DNA of 64,000 nucleotides from Streptomyces sp. SAI-135 (lineage in GTDB: Bacteria > Actinomycetota > Actinomycetes > Streptomycetales > Streptomycetaceae), in the NCBI RefSeq assembly GCF_029893805.1, contig NZ_JARXYP010000002.1, forward strand, positions 8,122,001 to 8,186,000, written 5' to 3'. The translations under genes were made by a program, and so were the position numbers. Positions 51,360 through 59,763 of the stretch are shown piece after piece. Under the pieces are notes generated by a model. It worked only from the letters and a program-made list of their open reading frames with translations, was not told the DNA's origin and did not search any database. The first letter of the stretch is position 1, and every line of letters starts with the position of its first letter.

Positions 51360-52796
51360 ATGTCGTTGCTCGACCCCAAGAGCTGGCAGCCCCACACCCT
51401 GTCGGGACCCGAGTACGCGGTCACCGAACCCGCCACCGGCGACACGCTCGCCACCGTCACCCTCGCCGGCGGCGAGGACGTGGAGCGCTCCGCCGAGACC
51501 GCCCGCGCCGCCCAGGCCGAATGGGCCAGGCTCCCGCACTTCGTGCGCGCCGGGGTGCTGCGCAAGGCCGGCGACCTGTTCGCCGCGCACGCCGACGAAC
51601 TGCGCGGATGGCTCGTCCGGGAGTCCGGCTCCATCCCCGGCAAGGCGGACTTCGAACTGCACGTGGCCGCCCAGGAGTGCTACGAGGCCGCCGCCCTGTC
51701 CTCCCGCCCGGCGGGCCAGGTCCTGCCCAGCGAGGCGCCGAGGCTGTCGTACACCCGCCGGGTCCCGGTCGGTGTCGTGGGCGTGATCTCGCCCTTCAAC
51801 GCCCCGCTGATCCTCTCGATCCGCTCCGTCGCCCCGGCCCTCGCCCTCGGCAACGCGGTCATCCTCAAGCCGGACCCGCGCACCGCGGTCTGCGGCGGCA
51901 TCTCCCTCGCCGCGGTCTTCGCCGAGGCCGGACTGCCGGAGGGCCTCTTCCACGTCCTGCCGGGCGGCCCGGACGTCGGCCAGGCCCTGGTCGCCGACCC
52001 GCGCGTCCCCGTCATCTCCTTCACCGGGTCGACCGCGGCGGGCCGGGCGGTGGGGGAGGCGGCCGGACGCCACCTCAAGCGTGCCCATCTGGAACTCGGT
52101 GGCAACTCCGCCCTGATCGTCCTGGAGGACGCCGACATCGAGGCCGTGATATCCACGGCGGCCTGGGGATCCTTCTTCCACCAGGGCCAGATCTGCATGA
52201 CGACGGGCCGCCACCTGGTCCACGCGTCGCTGTACGAGGAGTACGTCGAGCGGCTGGCGGCGAAGGCCGACTCGCTCGCCGTCGGCGACCCCAACCGCGA
52301 GCAGGTCCACCTCGGCCCGATCATCGACGACAACCAGCTGGCCAAGGTGCGCGGCCTGGTCGACGCCAGCACCGCGCAGGGAGCCAAGCTGGCCGCCGGC
52401 GGCACGCACGACAAGCTCTTCTACCGCCCCACGGTCCTCGCCGGCCTCGACGACAGCACGCCCGCCTACGCGGAGGAGGTTTTCGGGCCCGTCGCACCCG
52501 TACGGTCCTTCAGCAGCGTCGACGAGGCGGCGGCGCTCGCCGCGGCGGGGCCGTACGGACTCTCGCTCGGCATCGTCACCGGGGACGCGGCCCGCGGTCT
52601 CGACCTGGCCGAACGGATCCCGACCGGCATCGTGCACATCAACGACCAGACCGTGAACGACGAGGCGGTCGCCCCCTTCGGCGGCATCGCCGCGTCCGGC
52701 ACCGGCGCCCGCTTCGGCGGCGAGGCCAATGTGGAGGCCTTCACCGACGTGCGCTGGACGACGGTACGTGCGGACGTGGCGACGTATCCCTTCTAG
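51360..52796 (+). CDS. Aromatic aldehyde dehydrogenase (benzaldehyde/vanillin dehydrogenase-like)
   Basis: This 478-residue NAD(P)-dependent ALDH has N-x-P-L-I-L near residue 147, F-T-G-S-T near 222, the catalytic Glu in L-E-L-G-G-N near 244 and the catalytic Cys in G-Q-I-C-M near 280. The length and the H-L-E-L-G-G-N/G-Q-I-C context fit the benzaldehyde/vanillin dehydrogenase branch. It follows pobA by 30 bases, so the operon would oxidise 4-hydroxybenzaldehyde (or a relative) to 4-hydroxybenzoate and then to protocatechuate. GGAG precedes the ATG. Confidence 0.9.
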   Translation: MSLLDPKSWQPHTLSGPEYAVTEPATGDTLATVTLAGGEDVERSAETARAAQAEWARLPHFVRAGVLRKAGDLFAAHADELRGWLVRESGSIPGKADFELHVAAQECYEAAALSSRPAGQVLPSEAPRLSYTRRVPVGVVGVISPFNAPLILSIRSVAPALALGNAVILKPDPRTAVCGGISLAAVFAEAGLPEGLFHVLPGGPDVGQALVADPRVPVISFTGSTAAGRAVGEAAGRHLKRAHLELGGNSALIVLEDADIEAVISTAAWGSFFHQGQICMTTGRHLVHASLYEEYVERLAAKADSLAVGDPNREQVHLGPIIDDNQLAKVRGLVDASTAQGAKLAAGGTHDKLFYRPTVLAGLDDSTPAYAEEVFGPVAPVRSFSSVDEAAALAAAGPYGLSLGIVTGDAARGLDLAERIPTGIVHINDQTVNDEAVAPFGGIAASGTGARFGGEANVEAFTDVRWTTVRADVATYPF

Positions 52797-52805
52797 GGAC
52801 TGGAC

Positions 52806-52825
52806 GTAGTCCTTTCAGGGACTAC
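52806..52825. terminator. Short hairpin between aldehyde dehydrogenase and thioredoxin genes
   Basis: GTAGTCC at 52806-52812 pairs with GGACTAC at 52819-52825, overlapping the thioredoxin stop codon. It could end both convergent transcripts, though the 7-bp stem is modest. Confidence 0.5.
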
Positions 52826-53208
52826 TGGTCGTTCTGCTCGGCCTGGGCCTGCTGTGCGGCCACGGCCTTGCGGACCTCGTCCATGTCCAGCTTGCGGGCC
52901 TGCCCGATGACGTCCGTCAGGGCCGACTCGGGCAGCGCGCCCGGCTGGGCGAACACGGCGACCTGGTCGCGGACGATCATCAGCGTCGGGATCGACTGGA
53001 TGCCGAAGGCCTGCGCCAGCTCAGGCTGCGCCTCGGTGTCCACCTTGCCGAACACCAGGTCGGGGTTGTCCTCGGCGGCCTTCTCGTAGACCGGCGCGAA
53101 CTGGCGGCAAGGACCGCACCAGGACGCCCAGAAGTCGATCAGGACGAACTCGTTGTCCGTGACCGTCTGGTCGAAGTTCTCCTTGGTGAGCTCCACGGTG
53201 CTGCTCAT
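52822..53208 (-). CDS. trxA: Thioredoxin
   Basis: This 128-residue protein is a thioredoxin with the W-C-G-P-C active site near residues 31-35 and the cis-proline strand S-I-P-T-L-M near 75. The C-terminal extension (K-A-V-A-A-Q-Q-A-Q-A-E-Q) is about 20 residues longer than in standard TrxA. It reduces protein disulfides in the cytoplasm. A SigR-type promoter (GGAAT, 18 bases, GTT) lies upstream, as found for disulfide-stress genes in S. coelicolor. A disulfide-oxidoreductase gene is divergent from it. The gene may correspond to the trxC type rather than the trxA partner of trxB. Confidence 0.95.
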   Translation of the reverse strand: MSSTVELTKENFDQTVTDNEFVLIDFWASWCGPCRQFAPVYEKAAEDNPDLVFGKVDTEAQPELAQAFGIQSIPTLMIVRDQVAVFAQPGALPESALTDVIGQARKLDMDEVRKAVAAQQAQAEQNDQ

Positions 53209-53251
53209 GACGTGATCCCTCTTCCTGGTCTCGGAGCGAAGCCGTCGGCAC

Positions 53252-53277
53252 AACACGGCTTGTCGGCCGGGTATTCC
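53252..53277 (-). promoter_or_regulatory. SigR-type promoter for thioredoxin, GGAAT-N18-GTT
   Basis: On the minus strand GGAAT is at 53277-53273 and GTT at 53254-53252, with exactly 18 bases between. This fits the established SigR consensus of Streptomyces thiol-stress genes. The thioredoxin ATG is 44 bases downstream. Confidence 0.75.
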
Positions 53278-53352
53278 ACAGCTGTCACCACTCGGTATCC
53301 GGCGCGCGTACCCCTGGTGGCCCGAGCGCACACCACCCACCAGACTGGGCCC

Positions 53353-54792
53353 ATGACGGAAACGGAAAACATCGCCCACAGCACCTACGACGTGGTGGTG
53401 CTCGGTGCCGGTCCCGTGGGGGAGAACGTGGCCGACCGCACCCGTGCGGCCGGCCTCTCCACCGCGGTCGTGGAGAGCGAGCTGATCGGCGGAGAGTGCT
53501 CCTACTGGGCCTGTATCCCCAGCAAGGCCCTGCTGCGGCCGGTGATCGCCCAGGCGGAGGCGCGCCGCCTGCCCGGTCTGAGCGCCGCGGTGCAGGGCCC
53601 CCTCGACGCGGCCGCGGTCCTCGCCCGCCGGGACTACTGGGCCTCGGACTGGAAGGACGACGGCCAGGTTGGCTGGCTGGAGGGCATCGGCGCCGAGATC
53701 CACCGCGGCCACGGCCGTCTCAGCGGGGAGCGCACGGTCACGGTCACCGCGCCCGACGGCACACGGAAGGTGCTGACCGCCCGGCACGCCGTGGCCGTCT
53801 GCACCGGCACCCGGGCCGTCCTGCCCGACCTGCCGGGCCTCGACGCGGTCAAGCCCTGGACCAGCCGCGAGGCCACCAGCGCCAAGGCGGTACCCGGACG
53901 CCTGGTCGTGGTCGGTGGTGGAGTGGTCGCCACCGAGATGGCCACGGCCTGGCAGGCCCTCGGCTCCCGGGTCACCCTCCTCGTGCGCGGCAAGGGCCTG
54001 CTCAACCGCATGGAGCCGTTCGCGGGCGAACTCGTCGCCGAGGCGCTCACCGAGGCGGGCGTCGACGTCCGCACCGGCACCTCGGTCGCGTCGGTCACCC
54101 GGGAGAACGGCACCGTCGTGGTCGTCACCGGCACCGGCGACCGCATCGAGGCCGACGAGATCCTCTTCGCCACCGGACGCGCCCCGAAGACCGACGACAT
54201 CGGCCTCGACACCATCGGCCGGGAGCCGGGCAGCTGGCTGGAGGTCGACGACAGCCTCCGTGTCACCGGCAGCGACTGGCTCTACGCGGTCGGCGACGTC
54301 AACCACCGCGCGCTCCTGACCCACCAGGGCAAGTACCAGGCCCGCATCGCCGGAGCCGCGATCTCCGCCCGCGCCTCGGGGGCCCCGGTCCAGGCGGACC
54401 CGTGGGGCGCCCACGCCGCGACCGCCGACCACGACGCCGTGCCCCAGGTCGTCTTCACCGACCCGGAGGCCGCCGCCGTGGGCCTCTCCCTGGCGGAGGC
54501 CGAGCAGGCGGGCCACCGCGTCCGCGCGGTCGACTACGACCTCGCCTCGGTGTCGGGGGCCGGTCTCTACGGCGACGGCTACCGGGGCCGGGCCCGCATG
54601 GTCGTCGACCTGGAACGCGAGATCCTGCTCGGCGTCACCTTCGTCGGACCCGGCGTCGGCGAGCTGATCCACTCCGCGACGGTCGCGGTCGCGGGCCAGG
54701 TCCCGGTCAGCAGGCTGTGGCACGCGGTCCCGGCGTTCCCGACGATCAGCGAGGTGTGGCTGCGGCTGCTGGAGGCGTACCGGGACAACTAG
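53353..54792 (+). CDS. Pyridine nucleotide-disulfide oxidoreductase
   Basis: This 479-residue flavoprotein belongs to the glutathione reductase/mercuric reductase class. The FAD loop is V-V-L-G-A-G-P-V-G-E near residue 15. The redox disulfide is G-G-E-C-S-Y-W-A-C-I-P-S-K near 45, with four residues between the cysteines. The NAD(P) loop V-V-G-G-G-V-V-A-T-E is near 187 and the ribityl motif V-G-D-V near 312. The C-terminal dimerization domain carries H-A-V-P-A-F-P-T-I-S-E, with the active-site His. The physiological disulfide is unknown. It is divergent from thioredoxin. Its TAG stop overlaps the deformylase stop in CTAG. Confidence 0.9.
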   Translation: MTETENIAHSTYDVVVLGAGPVGENVADRTRAAGLSTAVVESELIGGECSYWACIPSKALLRPVIAQAEARRLPGLSAAVQGPLDAAAVLARRDYWASDWKDDGQVGWLEGIGAEIHRGHGRLSGERTVTVTAPDGTRKVLTARHAVAVCTGTRAVLPDLPGLDAVKPWTSREATSAKAVPGRLVVVGGGVVATEMATAWQALGSRVTLLVRGKGLLNRMEPFAGELVAEALTEAGVDVRTGTSVASVTRENGTVVVVTGTGDRIEADEILFATGRAPKTDDIGLDTIGREPGSWLEVDDSLRVTGSDWLYAVGDVNHRALLTHQGKYQARIAGAAISARASGAPVQADPWGAHAATADHDAVPQVVFTDPEAAAVGLSLAEAEQAGHRVRAVDYDLASVSGAGLYGDGYRGRARMVVDLEREILLGVTFVGPGVGELIHSATVAVAGQVPVSRLWHAVPAFPTISEVWLRLLEAYRDN

Positions 54793-55433
54793 GGCAGCTC
54801 GAAGCCGAGGGACGCGGCCGCCCGCTCCGGCGCCGGCTGCGTCCAGTGCTCCGCGACCGCCTGGTTCGAGGACAGGGAGCGCAGTTCGGCGCGGTCCAGG
54901 TAGAGGGTGCCGTCGAGATGGTCCGTCTCGTGCTGGACGATCCGCGCGGGCCAGCCGCCGACCACCTCGTCGACCGCGTGGCCGTTCTCGTCCTCGCACC
55001 TCAGCCGGACCTCGGCGGGCCGCGCCACCACGGCCTGCCACCCCGGCACACTCAGGCACCCCTCGAAGAACCCCACCCGTGCGGTGCCGACCGGCTCGTA
55101 CGACGGATTGACCAGGACCCGGAACGGCAGCGGCACCCGCCCGCGCGCCAGCCGGATCTCCTCCGGTACGGGCGCCGGGTCCTCCACGACCGCGATGCGC
55201 AGCGGGACGCCGACCTGCGGGGCCGCCAGGCCCACACCGGGCGCCGCGTGCATGGTGACGCGCAGCGCCTCGACGAAGCGGGCCAGGAGCGCGGGCTCCA
55301 GCTGGCCGTCGTAGCGCTCGGTGCCGCGCCGCAGGACCGGTTCGCCGGCCGCCACGATCGGCAGCGGGCCGTCCGTGGCCAGGAGTTCCTCGACCAGCTC
55401 GGCAAGGGGTGCGGGGTGACTCGGAGTTGCCAT
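54789..55433 (-). CDS. def: Peptide deformylase
   Basis: The 214-residue protein has all three deformylase motifs in order: G-V-G-L-A-A-P-Q-V-G near residue 66, E-G-C-L-S-V-P-G-W near 122 with the metal Cys, and Q-H-E-T-D-H-L-D-G near 167 with the metal histidines and catalytic Glu. It removes the formyl group from nascent proteins. ATG 55431-55433 is chosen despite a weak ribosome site; a GTG at 55466 is in frame. Streptomyces carry several deformylases, and an isolated copy away from the fmt gene is probably an accessory one. Confidence 0.93.
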   Translation of the reverse strand: MATPSHPAPLAELVEELLATDGPLPIVAAGEPVLRRGTERYDGQLEPALLARFVEALRVTMHAAPGVGLAAPQVGVPLRIAVVEDPAPVPEEIRLARGRVPLPFRVLVNPSYEPVGTARVGFFEGCLSVPGWQAVVARPAEVRLRCEDENGHAVDEVVGGWPARIVQHETDHLDGTLYLDRAELRSLSSNQAVAEHWTQPAPERAAASLGFELP

Positions 55434-55551
55434 CGCGCCAGGATGCCATGAAGCACCTTGTGACACAGGTCACTTGGGAGCCCGGGAACTCGACGCTTCT
55501 TCCCTCCGACTACTGGACCGCCACCGTCCCCAGCTTTCGGAGAAGCCGCCG

Positions 55552-56944
55552 ATGTCCCTCGCCCCCTCGACGACCACCGACGAGGCCCCACAGCCGGCCG
55601 CCCCGGCACGGGCCCCCGGCGGATGGGCTTCGCTGCGCCCGCTCGTCCTGCGTCTGCACTTCTACGCGGGTGTGTTCGTCGCCCCCTTCCTGCTCGTCGC
55701 CGCCGTCACCGGCTTCCTGTACGCGGGCGCCTTCCAGGCCGAGAAGATCGTCTACCGGGACGAGATGACCGTCGCCGCCGTCGGCGACGCCAAGCTGCCG
55801 CTGTCCCGGCAGGTGGTCCGCCGCCCGCAAGGCGCACCCGGAGGGCACGGTCTCGGCGATACGCCCCTCGCCCGAGGCCGACGCGACGACCAGGGTGATG
55901 CTGTCGGGCGTGCGGGGCGTCGACCCGGACCACACCCTCGCGGTGTTCGTCGACCCGTACACCGGCGAGGTCCGCGGCGCCCTGGAGCAGTACGGCTCGA
56001 CCGGCGCGCTGCCGCTGCGCACCTGGATCGACGAGTTCCACCGCGACCTCCACCTCGGCGAGAACGGCCGCCTCTACAGCGAGTTCGCCGCCAGCTGGCT
56101 GTGGGTGATCGCGGGCGGCGGCATCGTGCTGTGGTTCTCCCGCCGCCGGGCCCTGCGCAAGGTCCGCGGCACCAGCGGGCGGCGCCGCACCCTGGGACTG
56201 CACGCGAGCGTCGGCGTGTGGGCCGCGGCGGGCTTCGTCTTCCTGTCGGCGACCGGACTGACCTGGTCGGCCTACGCCGGCGCCAACATCGACGAACTGC
56301 GCACCTCGCTCGGCCAGTCCACGCCCTCGGTCTCCGCGGCCGCGGGCGGCGACCACGCGGGCCACGGCGCCTCCGCCGCGGACGGCGGCGCCGAGCACGG
56401 CGTGGGTGTCGACAAGGTGCTGGCCGCGGCCCGCGCCGAAGGACTCGGCGACCCCGTAGAGATCGTCCCGCCCGCCGACGACACGTCGGCCTACGTCGTA
56501 CGACAGGTGCAGCGCAGCTGGCCCGAGAAGCAGGACTCGGTCGCCGTCGACCCGGCCGGCGGCCAGGTCACCGACACGCTGCGGTTCGCGGACCACCCGC
56601 TGCTCGCCAAGCTGACCCGCTGGGGCATCGACCTGCACACCGGCGTCCTGTTCGGGCTGGTCAACCAGCTCGCCCTGATGGTCCTCGCGCTCGCGCTGGT
56701 CCTGTTGATCGTGTGGGGCTACCGCATGTGGTGGCAGCGCGGCCGGGGCTCCGCGTTCGGGCGGCCGATCCCGCGCGGCGCCTGGCAGCAGGTCCCGCCG
56801 CAGATCCTGCTGCCCGGCGTGGTGGTGGTCGCCGTCCTCGGCTACTTCGTGCCCCTGCTCGGCATTCCCCTGGCCGGCTTCGTCGTCGCCGACGTGGTCC
56901 TCGGCGAGATCGCCCGCAGGCGGGGGAAGAAGACGGCTGCTTGA
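55552..56944 (+). pseudogene. PepSY-domain membrane protein interrupted by a one-base frameshift
   Basis: The frame opens at ATG 55552 (GGAGAAG upstream) with a first helix (Y-A-G-V-F-V-A-P-F-L-L-V-A-A-V-T-G-F-L-Y) and reads as a PepSY_TM protein to about 55818. One extra C in GTGGTCCGCCG shifts it; the next frame continues smoothly (A-R-K-A-H-P-E-G, then V-D-P-Y-T-G) to the stop at 56944, with three more helices. The corrected protein would be about 463 residues. The family is tied to siderophore-iron reduction. The His-rich D-H-A-G-H-G loop near the middle would suit metal binding. A sequencing error is as likely as real inactivation. Confidence 0.78.
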
Positions 56945-56951
56945 GGCCCAA

Positions 56952-57398
56952 CTAGGCTTTGAGGGCGACGAGTTCCTTGTTCGCCCGCTCGGTGATGAGG
57001 CTCAGTACCCGCCCGGCCACGACGAGGTCCTCCTCGGGGATGCCCTCGTAGACCCGGGCGGTGATGGGCGCGGTCGCGGCCGAGGTCGTCGCGAACAGCT
57101 CCCGGCCGGCGTCCGTGATCCGCACCTGGGACGGCCCGTGGGGAGCCACCAGTTCCTCGGCGACCAGTTCGTCGAGCACGGAGCGCGCCTGAGCGGGGTC
57201 GGTCTTCAGCGCGCCGACGACGTCCTCGATCACGCGGTCACGCTCGACCGGTCCGTCCGCCACGGCGGCCAGGCGCAGGGTGACGGACTGCTGGAAGGTC
57301 ATGCCGTGGCGGGCCAGGGCGTGTTCGAGGAGCGCGCGGGCCGCGTAGTGGGCCAGGGCTATGACGCGGGGGTTGAGCGCGGGAGTTGTGGTGGTCAT
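56952..57398 (-). CDS. MarR-family regulator-like protein, second gene of a pair
   Basis: This 148-residue protein has a winged-helix layout like MarR: F-Q-Q-S-V-T-L-R-L near residue 35, R-V-I-E-D-V-V-G-A-L near 55, A-R-S-V-L-D-E-L-V-A-E-E-L-V near 72, and the wing T-D-A-G-R near 95. The helix-turn-helix is less canonical than in its partner. Its ATG overlaps the stop of the upstream MarR gene (57395-57398), so the two are translationally coupled and may form a heterodimer or act in sequence. Confidence 0.82.
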   Translation of the reverse strand: MTTTTPALNPRVIALAHYAARALLEHALARHGMTFQQSVTLRLAAVADGPVERDRVIEDVVGALKTDPAQARSVLDELVAEELVAPHGPSQVRITDAGRELFATTSAATAPITARVYEGIPEEDLVVAGRVLSLITERANKELVALKA

Positions 57399-57877
57399 GA
57401 CTGCTCCTTGAGGTTCTCGTTCGTCGGATCGAGGGGGGCGTCGAGCAGGGCCGTCAGCTCACGCTTGAACTCCCGGGTGCGTGCGCTGTCCAGGCCGCCG
57501 AGAGGCGCCAGCAGCTGCTCCAGCAGCCCCTGGACGACCCCGATGGCCTGCCGGGTCCGCTCGCGGCCCTCGTCGGTGAGCGCCAGTTGCACCGCGCGCG
57601 GGTCGCGCGGGTCGCGAGCGCGCTCCAGGAGCCCGGCGCTCTCCAGGGAGCGCGCCAGCTTGGAGACGTAGAGAGGTTCGAGGCCGGTCCGGTCGGCGAG
57701 GCGTCGCTGGCTGGGGCGGTCGCCGCCGCGCTGCATGCCGTACAGCGAGGCCACCAGCGAGTACTGGGCGTGCGTCAGGCCGAGCGGCGCCACCGCGCGG
57801 TCGACCGCGACCCGCCACTTCATCGACAGTCGCCAGACCAGGAAACCGGGCGTCGCGCCCTCGGATGCCGTACTCAT
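57395..57877 (-). CDS. MarR-family transcriptional regulator, first gene of a pair
   Basis: This 160-residue MarR protein has Y-S-L-V-A-S-L-Y-G near residue 40. The recognition helix region is R-R-L-A-D-R-T-G-L-E-P-L-Y-V-S-K-L-A-R-S-L-E, and the wing contains R-D-P-R-D-P-R-A-V. It is divergent from pirin, with a nested palindrome (57892-57917) between them. The ATG at 57875-57877 follows a TACTGT hexamer by about 7 bases and may be leaderless. The likely target is pirin and the pair itself. Confidence 0.92.
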   Translation of the reverse strand: MSTASEGATPGFLVWRLSMKWRVAVDRAVAPLGLTHAQYSLVASLYGMQRGGDRPSQRRLADRTGLEPLYVSKLARSLESAGLLERARDPRDPRAVQLALTDEGRERTRQAIGVVQGLLEQLLAPLGGLDSARTREFKRELTALLDAPLDPTNENLKEQS

Positions 57878-57891
57878 GCTCGATACAGTAC

Positions 57892-57917
57892 ATGGCTACT
57901 ATAGCCATGGCTACTAT
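57892..57917. promoter_or_regulatory. Nested MarR-type operators between the MarR pair and pirin
   Basis: ATGGCTA-N3-TAGCCAT at 57892-57908 overlaps the perfect palindrome TAGCCATGGCTA at 57902-57913, so the ATGGCTACTAT half-site occurs twice, at 57892 and 57907. Bound protein would cover promoters in both directions. TATTAT at 57915-57920 and TAGGTT at 57957-57962 are candidate -10 elements for pirin. Confidence 0.7.
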
Positions 57918-57969
57918 TATCGGCGACGGGGCCTGACGGGAAGCGCCTCACGGGACTAGGTTGGGCGGC

Positions 57970-58935
57970 ATGAGCAATCTTGATCGCCAGGCGGTTCCCG
58001 CCCTGTGCGGCGGCCGCGGCTTCGTGGTGGCGGAACCCGTGCGCGAACTCCTCAGTCCCCGCCGCGTGAAGCTGGGCGAGTCCAGCGAGGTGCGCCGACT
58101 GCTGCCCAACCTGGGCCGCCGTATGGTCGGCGCCTGGTGTTTCGTCGATCACTACGGCCCCGACGACATCGCCGACGAGCCGGGCATGCAGGTGCCCCCG
58201 CACCCGCACATGGGCCTGCAGACCGTGAGCTGGCTCCACCAGGGCGAGGTCCTGCACCGCGACTCCACCGGCAGCCTCCAGACCATCCGCCCCCGTGAGC
58301 TGGGCCTGATGACCTCCGGCCGCGCGATCAGCCACTCCGAGGAGAGCCCGAAGTCGCACGCCCGCTTCCTGCACGGCGCCCAGCTCTGGGTCGCCCTCCC
58401 GGACGGGCACCGCCACACCGACCCGCACTTCGAGCACCACACCGGGCTTCCCCAGGTCACGGCCCCCGGTCTGACGGCCACGCTCATCCTCGGCGAGCTC
58501 GACGGCGCGCGCTCACCCGGAACGGCGTACACGCCCATCGTCGGCGCCGACCTGAGCCTCGCCCGCGGCACGGACGTACGCCTGCCGCTGGAGCCGGACT
58601 TCGAGTACGCCGTCCTGTCCATGTCCGGCGAGGCACACGTGGACGGAGTGCCGGTGCTGCCCGGCTCCATGCTCTACCTCGGCTGCGGCCGCACCGAGCT
58701 CCCCCTGCGCGCCGAGTCGGACGCGGGCCTGATGCTCCTGGGCGGCGAGCCGTTCGAGGAGGAGCTCGTCATGTTCTGGAACTGGATCGGACGGTCCCAG
58801 GCGGAGATCGAGCAGGCCCGCGAGGACTGGATGACGGGGACGCGCTTCGGCGAGGTGAAGGGCTACGACGGCGCCCCGCTGCCCGCTCCGGAACTCCCGC
58901 CCCTGCCGCTGAAGCCGCGGGGCCGGGTGCGCTGA
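57970..58935 (+). CDS. Pirin-family cupin protein
   Basis: This 321-residue protein shows the pirin signature: D-H-Y-G-P-D near residue 60, then P-H-P-H-M-G-L-Q-T-V-S-W at about 77-88 with the two iron-binding His, and H-R-D-S-T-G near 97. A second cupin half follows. Pirins bind iron and either cleave flavonoids such as quercetin or act as redox regulators. The MarR pair upstream suggests induction by a phenolic ligand, which would fit the quercetinase role, but this is inference. A strong terminator follows the stop. Confidence 0.92.
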   Translation: MSNLDRQAVPALCGGRGFVVAEPVRELLSPRRVKLGESSEVRRLLPNLGRRMVGAWCFVDHYGPDDIADEPGMQVPPHPHMGLQTVSWLHQGEVLHRDSTGSLQTIRPRELGLMTSGRAISHSEESPKSHARFLHGAQLWVALPDGHRHTDPHFEHHTGLPQVTAPGLTATLILGELDGARSPGTAYTPIVGADLSLARGTDVRLPLEPDFEYAVLSMSGEAHVDGVPVLPGSMLYLGCGRTELPLRAESDAGLMLLGGEPFEEELVMFWNWIGRSQAEIEQAREDWMTGTRFGEVKGYDGAPLPAPELPPLPLKPRGRVR

Positions 58936-58942
58936 ACTGTCC

Positions 58943-58978
58943 GTGCGGCCCCGGGTTCGGACCAACCCGGGGCCGCAC
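58943..58978. terminator. Bidirectional terminator between pirin and the NPP1-family gene
   Basis: A perfect 15-bp stem pairs 58943-58957 (GTGCGGCCCCGGGTT) with 58964-58978 around a 6-base loop, between two convergent genes. Confidence 0.92.
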
Positions 58979-58992
58979 GAGAGGTGTTCGGA

Positions 58993-59751
58993 TCAGGCGT
59001 AGGCGTCGAAGGGGATGCCGGACGGCTTGGAGTGGTCGAGGGCGTACTGGAAGTCGCCGTCGTCGATCTTCAGGGTGGCCGAGCCGAAGTCGGCGCCGAT
59101 GAGCTTCTCCCGGTACCCGGCCGGATAGCCGTTCCAGCCGACGAGCCGCGGGAAGAACCAGCCGCCCGTGGCGTTCTCGGGCGGCTCGTCGTTGCCGCTC
59201 GCGAACCGGAAGCAGTGCGTCGAGACTCCGTCCTTGTGGTAGACGATCTTCGGATGGGTGCCGTCGAAGCGGACCGCCGAGCGGGCGGCCACCTGGTAGC
59301 CGGAGTGCTGGGACACCGACACGTACTGGACCTGGTCGCCGGCCACCCACACCACGACGTGCTCCCAGTCGTGGGTGTGCCCGATGGCCGCCGGACCCAG
59401 CGTCGCCTGGTCCTTCTCGAAGTAGCTGGCGTACATCACGGCACACCAGCCGTTGTTGCACTTCGCCCGTGAGTAGGTGTTGGCGTTGGCGAGCTGGGCG
59501 TAGTCGTGGCACTTGCCGTTGACGTCGCCGCCCAGCTTCAGACCGGGGTTGATCGTGCCGTCGGCGCCGATCGCAGCGGTGGCGTAACAGCCGTCGCGGT
59601 CGTAGTCGTAGGCGGGGGAGTAGGTCTGCTCCAGGCCGTCGGCGTTCTGCGGGAGCAGGGTCAGGACGTTGGCGTGGGCGGTCGCGGGGACCGACACGAC
59701 GAGGGCCGCGGCGGCGCCCAGAGCCGTCACCAGGGATCTCAACCTGCGCAT
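58993..59751 (-). CDS. NPP1/NLP-family secreted protein (necrosis-inducing-like)
   Basis: This 252-residue protein has a Sec signal peptide (about residues 1-27, ending A-H-A). The NPP1 hallmark heptapeptide appears as G-H-T-H-D-W-E near residue 122, close to the classical G-H-R-H-D-W-E whose His, Asp and Glu hold a divalent cation. Cys pairs near 55/83 and 97/102 could form disulfides. NLPs from plant pathogens lyse plant cells by binding membrane sphingolipids; bacterial copies may do so or have another role. It starts 12 bases after the GH19 chitinase stop and clearly shares its operon. Confidence 0.9.
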   Translation of the reverse strand: MRRLRSLVTALGAAAALVVSVPATAHANVLTLLPQNADGLEQTYSPAYDYDRDGCYATAAIGADGTINPGLKLGGDVNGKCHDYAQLANANTYSRAKCNNGWCAVMYASYFEKDQATLGPAAIGHTHDWEHVVVWVAGDQVQYVSVSQHSGYQVAARSAVRFDGTHPKIVYHKDGVSTHCFRFASGNDEPPENATGGWFFPRLVGWNGYPAGYREKLIGADFGSATLKIDDGDFQYALDHSKPSGIPFDAYA

Positions 59752-59763
59752 GGTGTGCCCCTG

